Shown piece after piece: positions 12,401-27,400 of a stretch of 64,000 bases of DNA. Below the pieces are notes generated by a model that did no database searches, had not been told where the DNA came from, and saw nothing but the letters and a program-made list of their open reading frames with translations. Numbering within the stretch: position 1 is the first letter of the stretch; every line of letters starts with the position of its first letter. Both the position numbers and the translations under genes were made by a program. This stretch comes from Heloderma charlesbogerti (Eukaryota; Chordata; Lepidosauria; Squamata; Helodermatidae), in the NCBI GenBank assembly GCA_026122225.1, contig JANEZZ010001866.1:1178001-1242000 (forward strand). The letters are read 5' to 3'.

Positions 12401-15400
12401 GGGGTGTCGTGGAGGTCGGCGAACTGCACCGCCACCTGGTGGAAGATGGGCAGCAGGTAGTCCTCTCGCGCCTTCAGCTGCTTTTCCAGATCCTTGCGCT
12501 CCACTTCAGGGAGCTCCGGGGAACCTGTTAAATCCCAGGAAACGGAAGACCCTTGTAGGACAAGGCCAGATCTTAAGGACGAATAAAGAACTGCTCCTGC
12601 CCGTTGCTCCAGCAAAGAAATACAGCTCCCCTGCCTTTGAACACGGGTGCAAACGTTCAGTGTGAACGGGCCCAAGCCCAGGCAGAACAGCGAGGGGGTG
12701 GGGCGGAGGGAACACAGCCGACGCCGCCCCGTCCCCCTCCTCTTACCCAGCTGCTGAGCAATCCTGGCGTAGGTGGCATCAATTCTCCTCATGGTCTTGA
12801 GCAGCTCTTTCTTCCTGTACTTGATCTCCACAGTGCCTTCAGCTTCCAAGATGCCTCCCCTAGACAGCGGAGCCGTTTTGCACAAGCAGGGTCAGAGCAA
12901 ACCGACTGTCAGAATTGGATCGTCCTTTCCCTTCGCAATCAACACCACAGTAAACAAACCTTCAGGCTAATACGACTTCATTTTGCTAGAGCCTAGTCTC
13001 TCTACGAATGCAGATTCAAGAAAAACTCTCAGGCTGCCCCAGGCTCTAAACAACCGATCAACAATCTCTAAGCAGAGGAGACAAACCAGAAGGAGGGAAA
13101 GTTGCTGGCAGTTTGGGGTATGAACGTCACAGCCAAACTGGCTTCGCAGTGATGCCCCTCCCTTAGGGTGGCCCCTTCCCACGTCGGCTTCCAAGAGTGG
13201 CTATCCTGGTGGAGCGCCTGAGCCCTGCCCCTAACTTTCCCCGCTTTGCTTTGCGTCATGCCCTAGCGTCCCTCACGCCACGCCCCTTTTCCTCCTCCTC
13301 CTTGGAAACTTGCGTTATTACGGTGGAGGGAGGGAGCAGGGACTCGGTCTGGGCCATCCCTTGGTCAAGGTCCTGGGAGAACTCTCTTCCAGTGGTAAGG
13401 AGGGTACCTCCCCCAGCCTCTGAACCAGCTGCTATCCTACTCTGATTCAGAATTGGAGCTGTCAGACACCTCAAGGCGCTTAGACTCATCCCTGACACAG
13501 ACACTCCCTGTAGGCTTGCAGCACTCTTGCACAGTTAAGCCCCACAGCGCTTCTGGACAGAGGGCTCCTAGCACCACCCACCCAAAGGCATTACTGTGCA
13601 GTTATTCCATCTTTCAATCCTTAATGGATTTTTTGTGGACATTTTAAAAAAGATGGAAGTCGTGGTGGGAAAACATGGGAGGGCTATGCATCGAAGAGGA
13701 CATTGTTTCGACGTCTGGTAAAACGGTGTGAATGAGGCAGGACGTTGGTACTGCAAAAGCCTTGTGTGGAGGCACCCGCGGACATTGTGGTGGTTTTAAG
13801 TGCACGCTAGTGCCAATGTTCAGACAGGCTCCAGGGTCAAGACTGCTGTGGATCCTGTCACCCTGGACTCCCCCAAAGCTCCATGTCAGGGATGGTGACA
13901 TCCATCCCTGACACAGAGGCAGCGATGCTTCTTGTCCCTCCATTGCTGGAACCCATAACTTCTGCCTTGGTAACTCTGACCCCCTGCTACACCCACATGG
14001 GAGCTGATCACTCTGCAATTGGGAAGACACACCAGACATGCTCCGGAGCCCTCTCTGCGCATTCCAGAGAGTTCTGCTCCAGCACTGGCAGGCTTAAGGA
14101 CAAAGCGTCTTTCTCAGAGAAAAAAAAAATCAGTCCCTGGACTGGATGTGTCTGGATCCATACCAGGAATCACATCAATGGATTTCATTTCGGTGAGCGT
14201 AAGGACTGGGCCAAACATCTCTGCAGAAGCACTCTGAGAAGGCGTGGGTGGGAACAGACCCACAGTCAGATGAGGCAGAGGGGGAGGGATGGCTGAGCTA
14301 CCATGGTCGCAGGAGATAGGGCAGAGCAACAGTGGCGGAGGGGCATCTTTCCAGATGCTGGCTAATCAGCGGATCAAAGCCAGCCGGAGACTTCATTGGT
14401 GGGAACGCAAGAGCCTACGGTGGGGGAGGGGCCGGGAGTGACAGACTCCAGAGTCAGAAGCTGGGCGAGGCAGGAGGAGCAACTTCGGGACGTGAGGCGT
14501 TCTAAGAGAGAGGCCCCTGGCGGAAGACCCTCCCTGAGAGCAGGACTGGAAAAGCTACTCAGGTTTTGTACTGATGGCTGGCGCCAGTTTCGTTGCAACT
14601 TCCAATCATGGTGCTTCCATCAGAGGTAGCTTCTTGTATCCTAATTAGTATTGTGCAAACCTGGCTAGAGAACTTAGCTCTGTGTTGCCGTATGCAGATT
14701 ACATCTCTATCCTGAAGCACAGCTGACCTGGCTGTAGCTTGCATAATAAAAGCGATTTACTAAGAGATCATCTTTATCATGTGTCTACAAAGATGACCGG
14801 AAGCTCGGCACTCAACCGTTAAGGAGGAACTTGCTGATCAGGAGACCTGTTTGACTATTAGCGACTCCCACAGCCCATAGCATCTGTCTAGAAACCACCG
14901 GTCACAAGCACCACCCAGGCTGGGTGTTTCCAGGTGAGGCTTTTATGGTGTCACCTCCTGCCTCGTTTACAGAGTTTTATAGGGGGGGTTCAGGCTTTCC
15001 TCTCGTACCTGACCCATGTCTTCCCACCATTTCTGTCTTCTTTCTTACCGTAGAAAATCAATTAGGGAGAAAAAGACAGAATCGCTGCACGAGGCCTTCT
15101 GACTGGCAGCGCTAGCAGCCGTGTCCACAAGGACCCAAAAGGAGAATGGTACTGCAGAACGGGAGTGCACCTCAGCGAGCGCCCACCTGCTATCTTTGTC
15201 TGCATACATCTCCACATAGAGAGGGTTGATGCTTGGATCAATCGCCACCCATGAGCCCCCCCGGAGCTCAGCATGCGGGGGGATGTAGACGAGGGCTGGC
15301 TGCTTGAACTGCCGGAGGCTGTCGACGATGAACGCCCCGAACTTCAGCACCTGATCGTACATGTCTGCAAAGAGAGGCCAGGAGTCAATGGCAGCTCCAT

Positions 15401-18400
15401 GTCTGTGGGAGCAAACCGGAGCGAGCGGATGGTGCCCGACTGAAGTTACCTTTCATTCCCCCAGAGAACCCCCTCCAGTTGGCGAAGATCATGAGCGGAA
15501 GGTGCTCTCGGCTGAAGTCCCTAATAGCCTGGGCTGTTTTGAAGGCTGAATCTGGAAACCAGACCTGGCCAGCTTGCTGGATGATCTAGGGAAAAGCACA
15601 CCGCGGGAGTCGTGCTGGGCTAGCTAGCAAGTACCTTCAAAGCCAAAAAAAGAGCCAGGAAGGGAAGAGCAGAAAGCAGGCGAAGAGCGTTTCAGCAATA
15701 GCTCCCAAGAGTTTGCCAGGAACTGTGTGCCACTGGGGAATGCATGCACAGGCTTAGGCCTGTGATGTCTTTCCAACACGCTGCATGAGCAATGCTCAGG
15801 TCTCAAGGGGTGCGTCTCTGTTGAAGAGGGCACAGATGTTTTGGCCTACAGCTCCCATCAGCCCTAGCCAGCAGAGGGATAATGGGAGCTGTAGGCCAAA
15901 ACATCTGGAGGGACACAAGTTGCCCACCCTTGCCATAAGTAGGGAGGTGAAACAAAGCCAAAGACGCTGAGGAGAACATGGGCAAGATAAACAAACAGGT
16001 GTGCTATGAGGCAAACAATTCTGGATTTTACAGTACAAAGGCATTCTCTTGACCTTTGCTTCAGAGTCTGGGTTTGCTGGGTCAGCTGGTACTGCCAATT
16101 CCACCGTCCGGGTCTCTACAGCGATCACGCCTACTGGAATCCCACCCAGCCTGTGGAGAATCCGGAGGGGAAACGCAGAGTTATTCCAGTGTCATGTGCA
16201 CTCAGCACAGAAATAAATGCATAAATAAATATATCAGATTTGACTCCCACAAACATTTGCCATCTCAACTTCATTCAGAAGATGTGAATATTATATATGA
16301 CTCCAAGTGCATATTTTGCATTATTTATTCTGCTTCTAGAAGTAATGGCATGGGGGAGCAACCTTGGGTTGCCTGTGCAGTTTCAGGCTTATCTCAGCTT
16401 CCGTAAGACTAGAAACTGTCTTTAACGCATTTCAAACTGAAAGGAAATACTTTCAGGACGCTGAATTCTGCACCAGCTTTTAAAAGGCCTGTGTGTCACA
16501 GTGAGGACGGAAATGATGCCCACCCTAGTAAGTATCTCTCCAGCAGGCTGCATGGAGAGAGATGAGAGGGAGAGCAGGGCCATTCCACCAGCCCTACTGA
16601 AATAATCTGTTTCCCCCCTCTTCCCTCCCTATTCCTTTTTCCTTGTGTATCATGTCTTTTTGAGACTGTAAGCCTGTGGGTAGAGACGCTCTTGTCTAGT
16701 TGATTATATGTAAGCTGCTCTCAGAACCGTTTTGGGTGAGGCATACAAACACAACAAACGAACGACGAACTGATGGGGCCAGCTTTGGGGAGAGGCCACC
16801 TCTCGCTTTCAGAGCTGAGCTCTGGCCTCAAAAGATGATGCCAGGAGGGACTCCAGCTCCCCCACTCCTTGCCTCAACTGCCTCAAGCAACAGCGAGCGC
16901 TCTGCCAGTACCTGGCTCTGCCAACCACCACTGTCTGTGCCCACGGCTGCATGATCTCTGCAAAAGAGCCATGGTCAAAGAAGCCGCTCTGCCACGATCC
17001 TTTCACAGCTGGACAGCAAAATAAAATGAAATGCAGACAGAAAGGTCAAACATGACCTTATGAAGCTACGAAATCCTATAAAATGGGCTACATTCATTAT
17101 ATGCAAAACTGGGGAATTGAATAGCAACAGGAAAGGACATAGCGATGGAAGGAACAGATTGCAACTAGAAGACATCTTGAGACTGAGAGGCCTTGTTCGG
17201 ACTTAGCACTGAACCACAGGTGTGTCGTTTTGGAACGAGCCATAGCGAGGCGGGCTGGAAAGAGACATTTGGAAGCTTCTACTTCCATTTTAGACTAACT
17301 GCAGGTTAAGTTATATGTCCAAAGCCAGACAAATTGGTGTTAGCCCTAATTGTGATTAGTTGAAACAAGCCAACTTCAAACCATAGTTTTTAAAGGTAGC
17401 TGGTTTCATCTAACCATAGTTAAGATTAACTACAGTTTAGGGTTTGGATGCAATGCTAAAGTATGGATAATTGAAAATCAGAAGCAAATCAGAAGCTTCT
17501 GGATCTCCTCCTCATGGCTGTGACGGAGAGGAAAGGTGGAAGTCCATTTTATTTTATTTATTTATTTAATGTACTGTACTTTCAAACTGCCCAATAACCG
17601 AAGTTCTCTGGGTAGAGTACAATCCATGTAACAATAAGCCATTATTTATTGTTACATCTGAACCAGGCCACAGAGGGTTACTTCTGCCGGAACACTGTAC
17701 TTACTCTACAATATCTTTACCCTACAAACTGGAGGGCAACATGTGAGGATACTCAATTCAGCTCTTGAGGGCTCTTAAAACCAGATATGGACTTCAGACG
17801 TAAACCATAAATATAAATCTTCTGATATAAGTCATAAGAATTGAAAAAACAACAGATGATTAATTGGAGCTTCATTAGTGCTTCCTTGTTTATGATCCAT
17901 CAGGGGGTTTTGCCTTCAGATTTTTACACATCTCACTGTAACCATGAGCACCAGAAACTTAAAAAAATAAAATAAAAAAAGATAAACTGGGCCTCCAACA
18001 AACAACATATGCATGCCACACGAAAGTGCCTAGCCCCAACCATGTGGTGGCCAATAAAATGTATACTGCTACCTTACTTCCAGACTTTTTCTTTTGCAAC
18101 TTAGTTTACGATCCTTTGCTTTCCCTTCCACTACTACCCCATATTTTCTCGCACACCTTATAATTATGCAGTTTATTGTTCTTTCTTTTTTATATTTTGT
18201 ATACATCTCGATTAAACTGATCTGAAGGAAATGTTAATCAAGGAAATTCTGACTCTGAACCTAATTCACCTCCTCGTGTCCTTCAGTACCACCATAAGCT
18301 GAAAGGGCATCTACTCACCAGGATGCGGTCTCCCTGCCAGCATCCACCGGGGGTCATAAGGGGCTTTGGAAGGAACAAAGTCTATTTCTCTTTCAATGGG

Positions 18401-21400
18401 GTCACTCACGGTGGTAATAGGCAACGGGCTACGATTGTCCTACAAGAAGAAATATCTCTTAAGCCCGTTTTAAACAAAAAAGAGCCGTAGGCAGGTGATC
18501 AGGCAGGGAAGAATTGGAACTGCTTAACTTTGATAATGTAAGAACATCCTGATCAAATAAATCTTATTCAGTTAGTCATATGAGTTTTAGTTGATTCAAA
18601 CCATCAGTTTACATAAATGTGCATATGAATGAACAAGAGTTCTGGAGGGGGAGACAACATTTCCATATGATATCCGTGTGTGTCACAGCAGCAGCTACCT
18701 GGAAAGAAGCACCCTTCTTATGGAAGAGGAAGAGAAGGCAGATGCCTCTTCTAAGATGGCGCCCACCACCTGTGGGTTTTGTATGTTCTTAGGTTAAAAT
18801 AATCCATTAATTGTTGATCAATTAAATTGGGGAGACTGTTTTAGGCAGAACGTTTTATCATAAGAATTGTTTTTGATAGATGTACTTGTTTACAGGCAAG
18901 GAAACAAAACAGGAAAATAATCCATTAATTGACTAAAACATTGAAGCTCTAATCATCATCATCCCATTCAGGAGAATTATAATTAAGGGGAAGAATTATT
19001 AGAGAGGAATTGTACAATTGCCTGAGTTTTCAGCACACCACTTTTCCATCACTCTAACTGTACCTTTGGTATATATGAGAGCCACTGCAAGATGGCGAAG
19101 ACGCCTTCGAAGTCATCTGGGACAGTCACATGGGAGACACCATTGTTGTGCATAATTTGAACCCCTCCCAGCTGGTTGTTGGAAGTGTATACTTCACGGC
19201 CCAAGACCTGGTCCAAACGACAACCCTGACTCAGTAAATGTCACATCCTCCTCAAAGACTCAGAGGACAGCAAGCTTTAGTCATAAAACACTGCTGATTC
19301 AAAGTTACATATCAGAACATATTTCACGCTTCGAGCCTGCAGGCAAATAAGGACATTCCCCCCCCCCCCAATATGACTATGAGCTTTTCTAGATGAGGGT
19401 TTTATTGTGAGCACACCATTCCCCACTCACAGTAGTTTATGAGTGCTTTAGATAATGTCCTCCACAGGGCCACTCTCATGCTTTCCAAGCATTTACGCTG
19501 AGGTTTCTCTGACCACGGAAAATCCAGCATTTTGGGGAACAGTGGAATGAAATACAAGTGTAGTTGCACAATTCTGCTGTACCACAGCACCACCTAGAGG
19601 TTATGTAGTGGAACATACAGAAAGGCAGAGAAGGAAAATCCCAGAAAAGAAACGTGTATACGGGATGTGAACTTAATCCCACAAAGGATCTGGAAGCAGA
19701 AGCAGCAGTAAAATGGTGGATTAAAAGCCTCATCTAGAAAAGCCCTCTGTCAATTTAGACTCCTTTCCTTCGACTCCTGCTCACTTGAGTTTCTGCATGA
19801 TGCCCCTGCTTAGATTAGACAATTTAGCTCTTCTATACTCCTTCACAGGACTATCATGATTCAGAATCATTTGGGGTTCAAATATTCCCAATACCAGAGA
19901 TAAACCAGTAACAAGTAAAAAGGTTCTAGGCTTTTAAGGCTGCAATCCTAGACCAACATACCTGGGAATAAGCCCCACTGGACTCAATGTGACTTACTTC
20001 TGAATATCCATGTATAGGATCGTACTGTAAAGCACTTAAGAGAGACGTGGGTTTTCTTTTTACGTTCATGAGATATTTCACACACAGGAGAGAAAATGCG
20101 CCATCTTTTCTCACTGCCAAACTTCTCTAAAGCTTAGCGGGCCTGGAGTAGACCACATCCTTGGACAAGAGATGGGTGCTGTAAATCTAAAACCCATCTA
20201 GCTGGGAAGAGGAAAAACAGCAGAGGAGTTCCCAGCTAGATGGCTTTTAGTTTTGCAGCCATCAAGCTGGGGAAGAGGAAAAAGAGCCTCTTGACTGCTA
20301 CGTGAGAATAAAAGAAAATGGAGTTCTGAGGAGAATCTAAACAATGGAACACAAAAGGAGCTAAAATGGCCTTCTCCAACCTGGCGTCCTGCAGATGTGT
20401 TGGGCTACAACTCCCATAATCCTGGCTGGGAGTGCGCCAGGCTGGAGAAGTGTGAACTAAACCAACAAAACAAGCCCACTTGCTACCTTATTCAAAGCTC
20501 CAAATCCAGTCAGAATGATGTGGGAATTTTCCACCTGGATGACTCGCTGGCCAAGCCTCACCAGGTAAGCCCCAATCCCAATGGCGCGGCAGGTCACCTA
20601 TGCGAAACAAGTGCAAGAACTGATTCATTTTGGAGAAATCAAAGGCTATACCTTTGCCTGGAAAGACAAAACAGTCCTCCTGCCCAAGAGCTATTGGATG
20701 ACTACAGCATTACGCGGAGCGCTACCACGGAAGGGATCAAGAGCCATACCATGCTAATGGTGACAATGTCGTCATAAGCAAGAGAAGACTCCCCAGCGAT
20801 GGCGCCTGACGCTCTTAGGTTCTCCACGCCAAAGCCTTCGTCTTTACCAATAATATCGGTTATGATGTACCTACAAGAGGCCATGAGGACCAAAGACAGA
20901 ACTGGACAATGCAACACACACAAAGGGTTTCTCAGTTGGGTTCCTCACGGATAGGAGGGCTGAAATAAGACGTGACATGCTCTTACCTCGACTCGCCTGC
21001 TTCCTCGATGTGTTCGCAGTGAACAGAGTTCATGGGGCTGATCCTCGTGTAGTCCTGTGGGGTTAGGTACAGGTACTTGACTCCCTTCAGGAAAAGATGG
21101 GACAATGTTAGCTGCGGAAACTAGGCCCACCATTTTGAAATTTCATACACAAGAAACTGGGCTCAGAGGAGGCAGGTGATGGGGCGAGGGAAACAAAACA
21201 GATGAATAATGGTCAATGTGCTGATGTCATGACACCATGAAGCCAATCAGATTTGGCTACGTGCTGACATTACTGAGGGCAGAAAGCTAATTTAGAGCGA
21301 CGATAACCAGTTCATACCTGGTCAAAGCGAGGGGGCAAAAAAGCCTATTCAGGTAAACACTTTTGTCATTTTTGCAGCACTACCCAAAATCAGTTAAAAA

Positions 21401-24400
21401 AAAAAGTGGGGGGGGGGAGGGAACTTTCAACCCACTAACATGCCTGAGAAATCCCACTCCCTCTATTTCAGCTCAGCCTTAGATTTGAGCCGGTGGGGCT
21501 CCTAATCCATTCTTTGGAAGGGAAAGATGTTCTCCTCTCCTGCACCAGTACACAAAACACCCTGATGAATTAAGACCCTTGCCATGTGAGAGACTTCCAG
21601 GAGGAATGTTCCCACAACACCTTGGAGGGCTGCGGCGCCTTCTGCCATTTGCAAAGTGGCTAAGGCGCCAAGCCCGACAAGGCCTCTGCTTCAACAGCTG
21701 TTCCTGCATCCACGTCTTCCCAGGCTGGGGCCGTCAACAACCCACATACCTTGTAGGGGTCCGCAGGGTCCACCCAGCCCACTTGGAACTTGTGCTTGAT
21801 CTCATCAGCAAACCCGATCCGGGCACCACTGTTGGCCGCAATGTAGATCCTCGGGATGCCTTCAGCACGGGCCAGCTCCGAGGCGCGCAAGAAGAGGAGG
21901 TCTTCCTCAGGCCCAAATGACCCGATCTTGTATGTGATGTCGTTGCTGATGACCACGATGTCACGGCCTTTGGGGTACTCGGGGGTTTTCAGCTTCAGTT
22001 TGAAGGCCACCATCCCAATCTGGCAGTGTATTTAATTAAAGGTGGAGAAGAATTCATAAAAAGGGGAGGTTAAGGAATTATATCTACTTGTTCCGGATGC
22101 TTATCTACAGATTTGGCATCGATTTCTTTCAACCTAGGGTAAAAATACACGCCTGGTTACGGGACAGCAAAAACCAGTGGAGGCCGGTGGCTCCAATGTC
22201 AGTGGGGCTATGAATCCACTCTGGGTCTCAGTCTGAACCAGCCAGAACACTAAAGGAGCTATCCAAGGTGCAAAGCCAGTGTTCTGCCTGGTTCTGACTG
22301 AAACCTCAAGCAGATTCATCATCCCACTGACATTGGAGCCACCAAACTCCACTGGCAAACACCATGCTCTGCCTTTGCATTATCCAGCTTCCTTAGATCT
22401 CCTGAGCGGGGCCCCTGTGGCCCTCCTGGCTCTGGCATCTGCCCCACCTCAATGCCCTCTAGGCTGCCAGCGTCCCTCCCTGGCTGTTGTCCTCATTCCA
22501 GCACCCCTACCTCGTTTCCTCCAGGCAGTCTGTTCATTTGCACCAGCTGGCCCTGGGAATCCAGCACCAATTCGGTGTACGTCAGGACATCTGTGGCTTC
22601 TCCTTCTGTGGAACCCCACAACTTGAACAGAGCCTGAGGAGGAAGGACCCGAGCCGTCAGAATCGCAGCACTTTTCAAAACCAAGGAGGAGCCCCGAGCA
22701 AGGTGACAGACTGACGTGGCTGTTCCTTATGCCCAAAGATCCAGCATCCTTTCTTGGAGTAAAAGGTCTCCCCACATGGCCAGCAGCTACAGGAGGAGGG
22801 AGATCTGCAAACTCTATCCAGGGCCAAGGCAGGGATCAAACTGGGAGGAGGCCAGTCCCAGCAGGACCAAGGCAAAAGGCCTTGGTCACCGGAACCCTGC
22901 CTCCTTGGGCAGCGGAAGAAAATCGCCCACTCCGATGCCTCCTCAGACCAGAGGGGGAATGACCCCGCTGTTCCTTATGACAAAAGGTTCTGTGTCAAGG
23001 GCTCCTCATCCACCAGAGAAAGGGTTCCCCACCTGGCCGGCAGCTACAGGTATCTCTCTGCCCCAAGTTCAGGCACAGCCCCTACTGAAAAGGCCTGGCT
23101 CTGGATATCAGTGTTTCCAGTTACACTTGCATGAGTATGGCAGGAAGCCAACAGAACACTGAAGGCTGCAGACAAACAGCATCTCCGGGAAGGGCAGGAA
23201 AACCCTGTTTGAAACCCTGGAGAGCCGCTGCTGCCAGTCTGTGTCAACAGTACTGGGCCACATGGACCAAGGGTCTGACTCAGGAGAAAGCTGCTTCCGA
23301 TCTTCCTGCTGCCCAGCTCAGCTCACCTGCCGGAACATCTCCAGGAAGTCATAGACGTAGGTTGTGCCAAGCGACTGGGCCTGGAAGCGTTTGGATTGGA
23401 GCAGGTCCTTCGTGACATAGGGGGTGTTGATGAGCATCCCGTGCAGGGGCCCTTGCTTGTCTCCGTAGGAGTGGAACATGATCTGATCAAGGATGCAAAG
23501 CAAAGTATCAGATCACTTCTTCCCTCTGCACTTATGAAGTCAACGCTATTCCAAAACATCGCTATTCAGTTTGCAATCCTATACTGTGAACAAAGGCCAG
23601 GCAGGACTTGCAGGCGAAATTGTGGAAGTTACACTTTTTAGACTAACCGACAGCTGAAAGAGGAAATAGCCAAGAGCTAGAAACCTGGTGGTCTTGCTAG
23701 GTGATCTTGTAGGGCAGGCACTGTTTTAATTTGGAACTAAAATACTCAAACATCTGCTCACTCCCTCAACACTTCTCCCCAAAAATGTGATTTAAGGAAC
23801 CAACATTTCATTTTGGAAGAGGAGGGGCTATGGGGGTCCGTAGCTCAGTGGCAGAGCGCCTGTTTTCCATGCAGAAGGTCCCAGGTTTGATCCCCAGCAT
23901 CTCCAGGTAGGGTTGGGAAAACTCCTGCCTGAAACCCTGGAGAGCCGCTGCTGCCAGTCAGTGTTGACAGTGTTGGGCTTAGATGGAAGAGTGGCCTGAA
24001 TCAGTATAGGGCAGCTTCTGATGTTCCTATGAGTGCTACCAATGAAATAGACAGTCAGAGTAGAACAGGCCAGAGAAAGGGAACTAGCCAGACAGCAGCT
24101 GCACTCGTCACCCCTCACATTTCATTTCAACATATTCAGGCATTGAATTCTACAAGAGATGTTGTTAAATACCTTACGGAGTGCCTTTCCCGGCATGAAC
24201 CATTCATCACCTAAGGCCCTCCTCCTGGCGCTTCCTCCGAGCGAGGCTCGGAAAGTGGTAACAAGAAGGCCTTCTCAGTGGTGGCCCCCAATTACGAGGC
24301 CCGCCTAGCACCAACATCATTCTCTTTTTGGCACCAGGTTAAGACCTTCCTCTTCTCCCATGCATTTGACAGCATACCATGAGGTTTTAATCAGGTCCTG

Positions 24401-27400
24401 GATTTCTGTTATTGTTGATTGTTTAAAATTGTTTAGGTATATGTGTGTCTGTGTTGCGAGTTTTATGTTTGTACATAAATGGTTTTCATACTATGTATAA
24501 TGTATTTTTAAGATTTTTAATCTTTGTAAACTGCCCAGATAGCTTCGGCTATACAAATGTAATAAATGAAATTACATTAATATAGCCTTAGATTGGCAGA
24601 GGCTGCAGCCTCCCCACTTATCACCAGCCTACGGATCTCATCCCTCACCGAGAAGCGTGCAAGAGCAGAAAGAGGAGGCCTGGAAGGATTGTACAAGGTT
24701 TCATACTGAAAGCTGGTACCAGAGAGTATGGCAAATTGCTCTCCTAGAGAAATAGGCACAAAAATCAAGGATCGCCCGAGGGCAATTATACACATAAGTT
24801 TGAAGGGGTATGGATGAAATGTATTGAATTTGTAAACTCAGTAGAACATGGGCATACGCCTCTGTCGGCATATATAGTGCGCTGGAGAGCGTAGATCTAG
24901 GGGAACACGACTCCCCGCTCAACATGTCTGAAATGAAACTTGATGTGTCCATGGCGACCTAGGAATTAAGAATCGTGAACAAGGAATTATGGAGTATGAA
25001 AGTAATTGATTGATTAATATTTAAATACCAGGTAGAAATTGAAATGTCAGAGACTGAAGGAAGATTTTGTTTGTTTGACCTATGTAAGATCATGTAACCA
25101 GAATTAAAAATTAATAAAAATCCCCCCCCCCCCCAGCAAACGGAGGAGGAGGAGGAGGGACGGGTCTCGCTCAGCAGCGCTGGCACCCAAAGACACCCAC
25201 GCTGCCTGTGCTGGGGTCGTTGACTTCCTTGTAGAGGCTGATGTCCAGGTAGTATCCTGACTCATCGGTGAGGAAGAGGCGGATGGGGATGGCATGGGTG
25301 GTCGGCATCAGGCGGATGTTGATCTTCACTTCAGCTTGAAGGACCCGGAGTTTCCACAGGCGCCTCCCGTACCGCATCACCATGGAGCGCACGGATTCCT
25401 CGATCTGGGGGTGCAGCAGTGAAATGGAATTAAATCGGACCTGAATTACATACACTTAAAAAATAAAATAAAGGATTTATTTATTTAAAACATTTGTATC
25501 CTGCCCTATATCACTGAGATCTCAGGGCGGCGTACAGATAAAATCAATGTAAGCAGTATAAAACAATAAATAATTTAAACAGCTAAAAACATATTAAACC
25601 ATTAAACAAGTTAATAGCAATTAAAATCTAAAACAATAAAATAGTTAAAGCAGTGTGCTACTTTAGGGAATGCATTTTAGCCCTCAAAGGCTCTGGTAAA
25701 AAGCCATGTTTTTACTTGGCACCGAAATGAGACCAATGTCTGCACCAATCGGGCCTCCAAGGGGAGGGCATCCCACAACCAGGGTGCCACAGCAGAAAAA
25801 GCCCTTTCCCACATCCACCATACTGCATGTCTCACACTGGTGGGACACAGAGGAGGGCCCCTCCAACAGATCTCAGTCCTCAGGCAGGCACACAGAGAGA
25901 GAGGTGCTCCCTCAAATATTGAGATAAAGGATAAAAAAATAAAATAAAAATAAATCAAGGGCAAGGCCCTATAGTCCCTGGGAGAGCATTCTGGGGCCAT
26001 AGGATGTATCAGATTCCCCCTCCTGAGGCCACACAAACTCAGATGACCTTGGGAGGAGGGATCTGAAGTTGGATCTGCTTGCAGCCATGCAGAAAGAACG
26101 GCATCAGCTGCTTTCCAAAGACCTTGTAGATGGCAAAAAGGGGGAACTCTGGTGGGCAAAGCAGAGCAGGGAAAAAAGAGGAGAGGCCAGGATACGCAGA
26201 ATCCTATGGCCTCTCCATCCCCGTCCCTACTGACCCCTGGTAAGTGAGCTAGATGAGCTCACAGGCCCATCTAGCTGGGTTTGGGTTTTTGTGGGGGGGG
26301 TAGGGAGGAGGAGGAACAGGAGGTGAAATTGCCTCCATCTTCCTCCCCTGCCTGCTGGTAACAGCCCAGCAGGGAACAGGGTTTTTGGAAGCCTCCAAGC
26401 TTGGAGTCTTCCATCTAACAGGCAGCAATCCCATAGGACTGCACCCTAAAATAATAACAATTAAAAAAAAAAGTAAATAAAATAATAAATGAATAAGTAA
26501 ATGACATAAGGTCCTCTGTCTTGGTAAGCACAGTTATTTTCCTGGGTGCAGAAAGGGGACCAAAAGAAAGAGAGACGCAGACCTTGGAGGGGTCCATGAC
26601 TACCGTGGGGACGAAGTTGAGGAAGATGTGGTTGCAGTCGGTGCGGACCGCCGTGTTGCTGAAGGCCACCTCTAGCTCGTCCATGGCCTCCAGGAGCAGC
26701 CGCTCGCCCTCATTCTGCAGGTATTCAAAAGAGGCTTCCTGTCCCAGGGAGAGGGCCGACGCATGTAAAAAAAGCAGAGAAAGCAGCACCTTGAGAGCAG
26801 CACCTGCCCGGCATTTCCAAGGGGCCAGAGGGAAGCCTGGCAAGTGACCTCAGGTGGCAGGACTGACCTCTGTCCCCACCCCAGCGGAAGACGGACTCCC
26901 CAATAAACCAGGGTTAGCAGTATTGGACGCCATGATCAATTGGTCTGGTCCCAATTCATTTCGGAATTTACTTAGGGAGAAGAACATGGAAATGTTGGCA
27001 CTGTCACTGCCCCCATCCCCCGCCACACACACAAAACTGCTCGGCTCCCAATGTCTTTTACTATGAAGAGCTACCAAGGTTAGAACTAGGGACCTGCAGC
27101 TCTGTGTGGGGCTGCCCTGTGTGACGAGGCAGCAGAGCTGAAGTGTAGTGCATTTTCTAGGCCAGCGAAGTATTCCAAGGCTCTGAACTGGCACTGCGCA
27201 CCAAGGATGGCTGCTGAGCACCACACTGGCTGCTGACGCCGTACGGAGCCCCATTTAAGCTCTTGCTTTTAGCGTATGAAGCCCTTACCAATTTGGGACC
27301 CAAGCACCCGAGGGAGCGTCTCCCACAACTAGGGCTCTCAGACCGGCAGGAAACAGTGTGCTCACAGCCCCCTGCATAAACCAGATGAGGAGGGTGGGGA

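Noticed and set aside
12271..12885. 204-codon minus-strand ORF
   Set aside because: It is a read-through of two ACACB exons (e39 and e40) across the intron; splice sites and phases define the real coding parts.
23835..24035. Possible tRNA gene (A and B box present)
   Set aside because: The downstream body and 3' end match other SINE copies and no closed acceptor stem is apparent.
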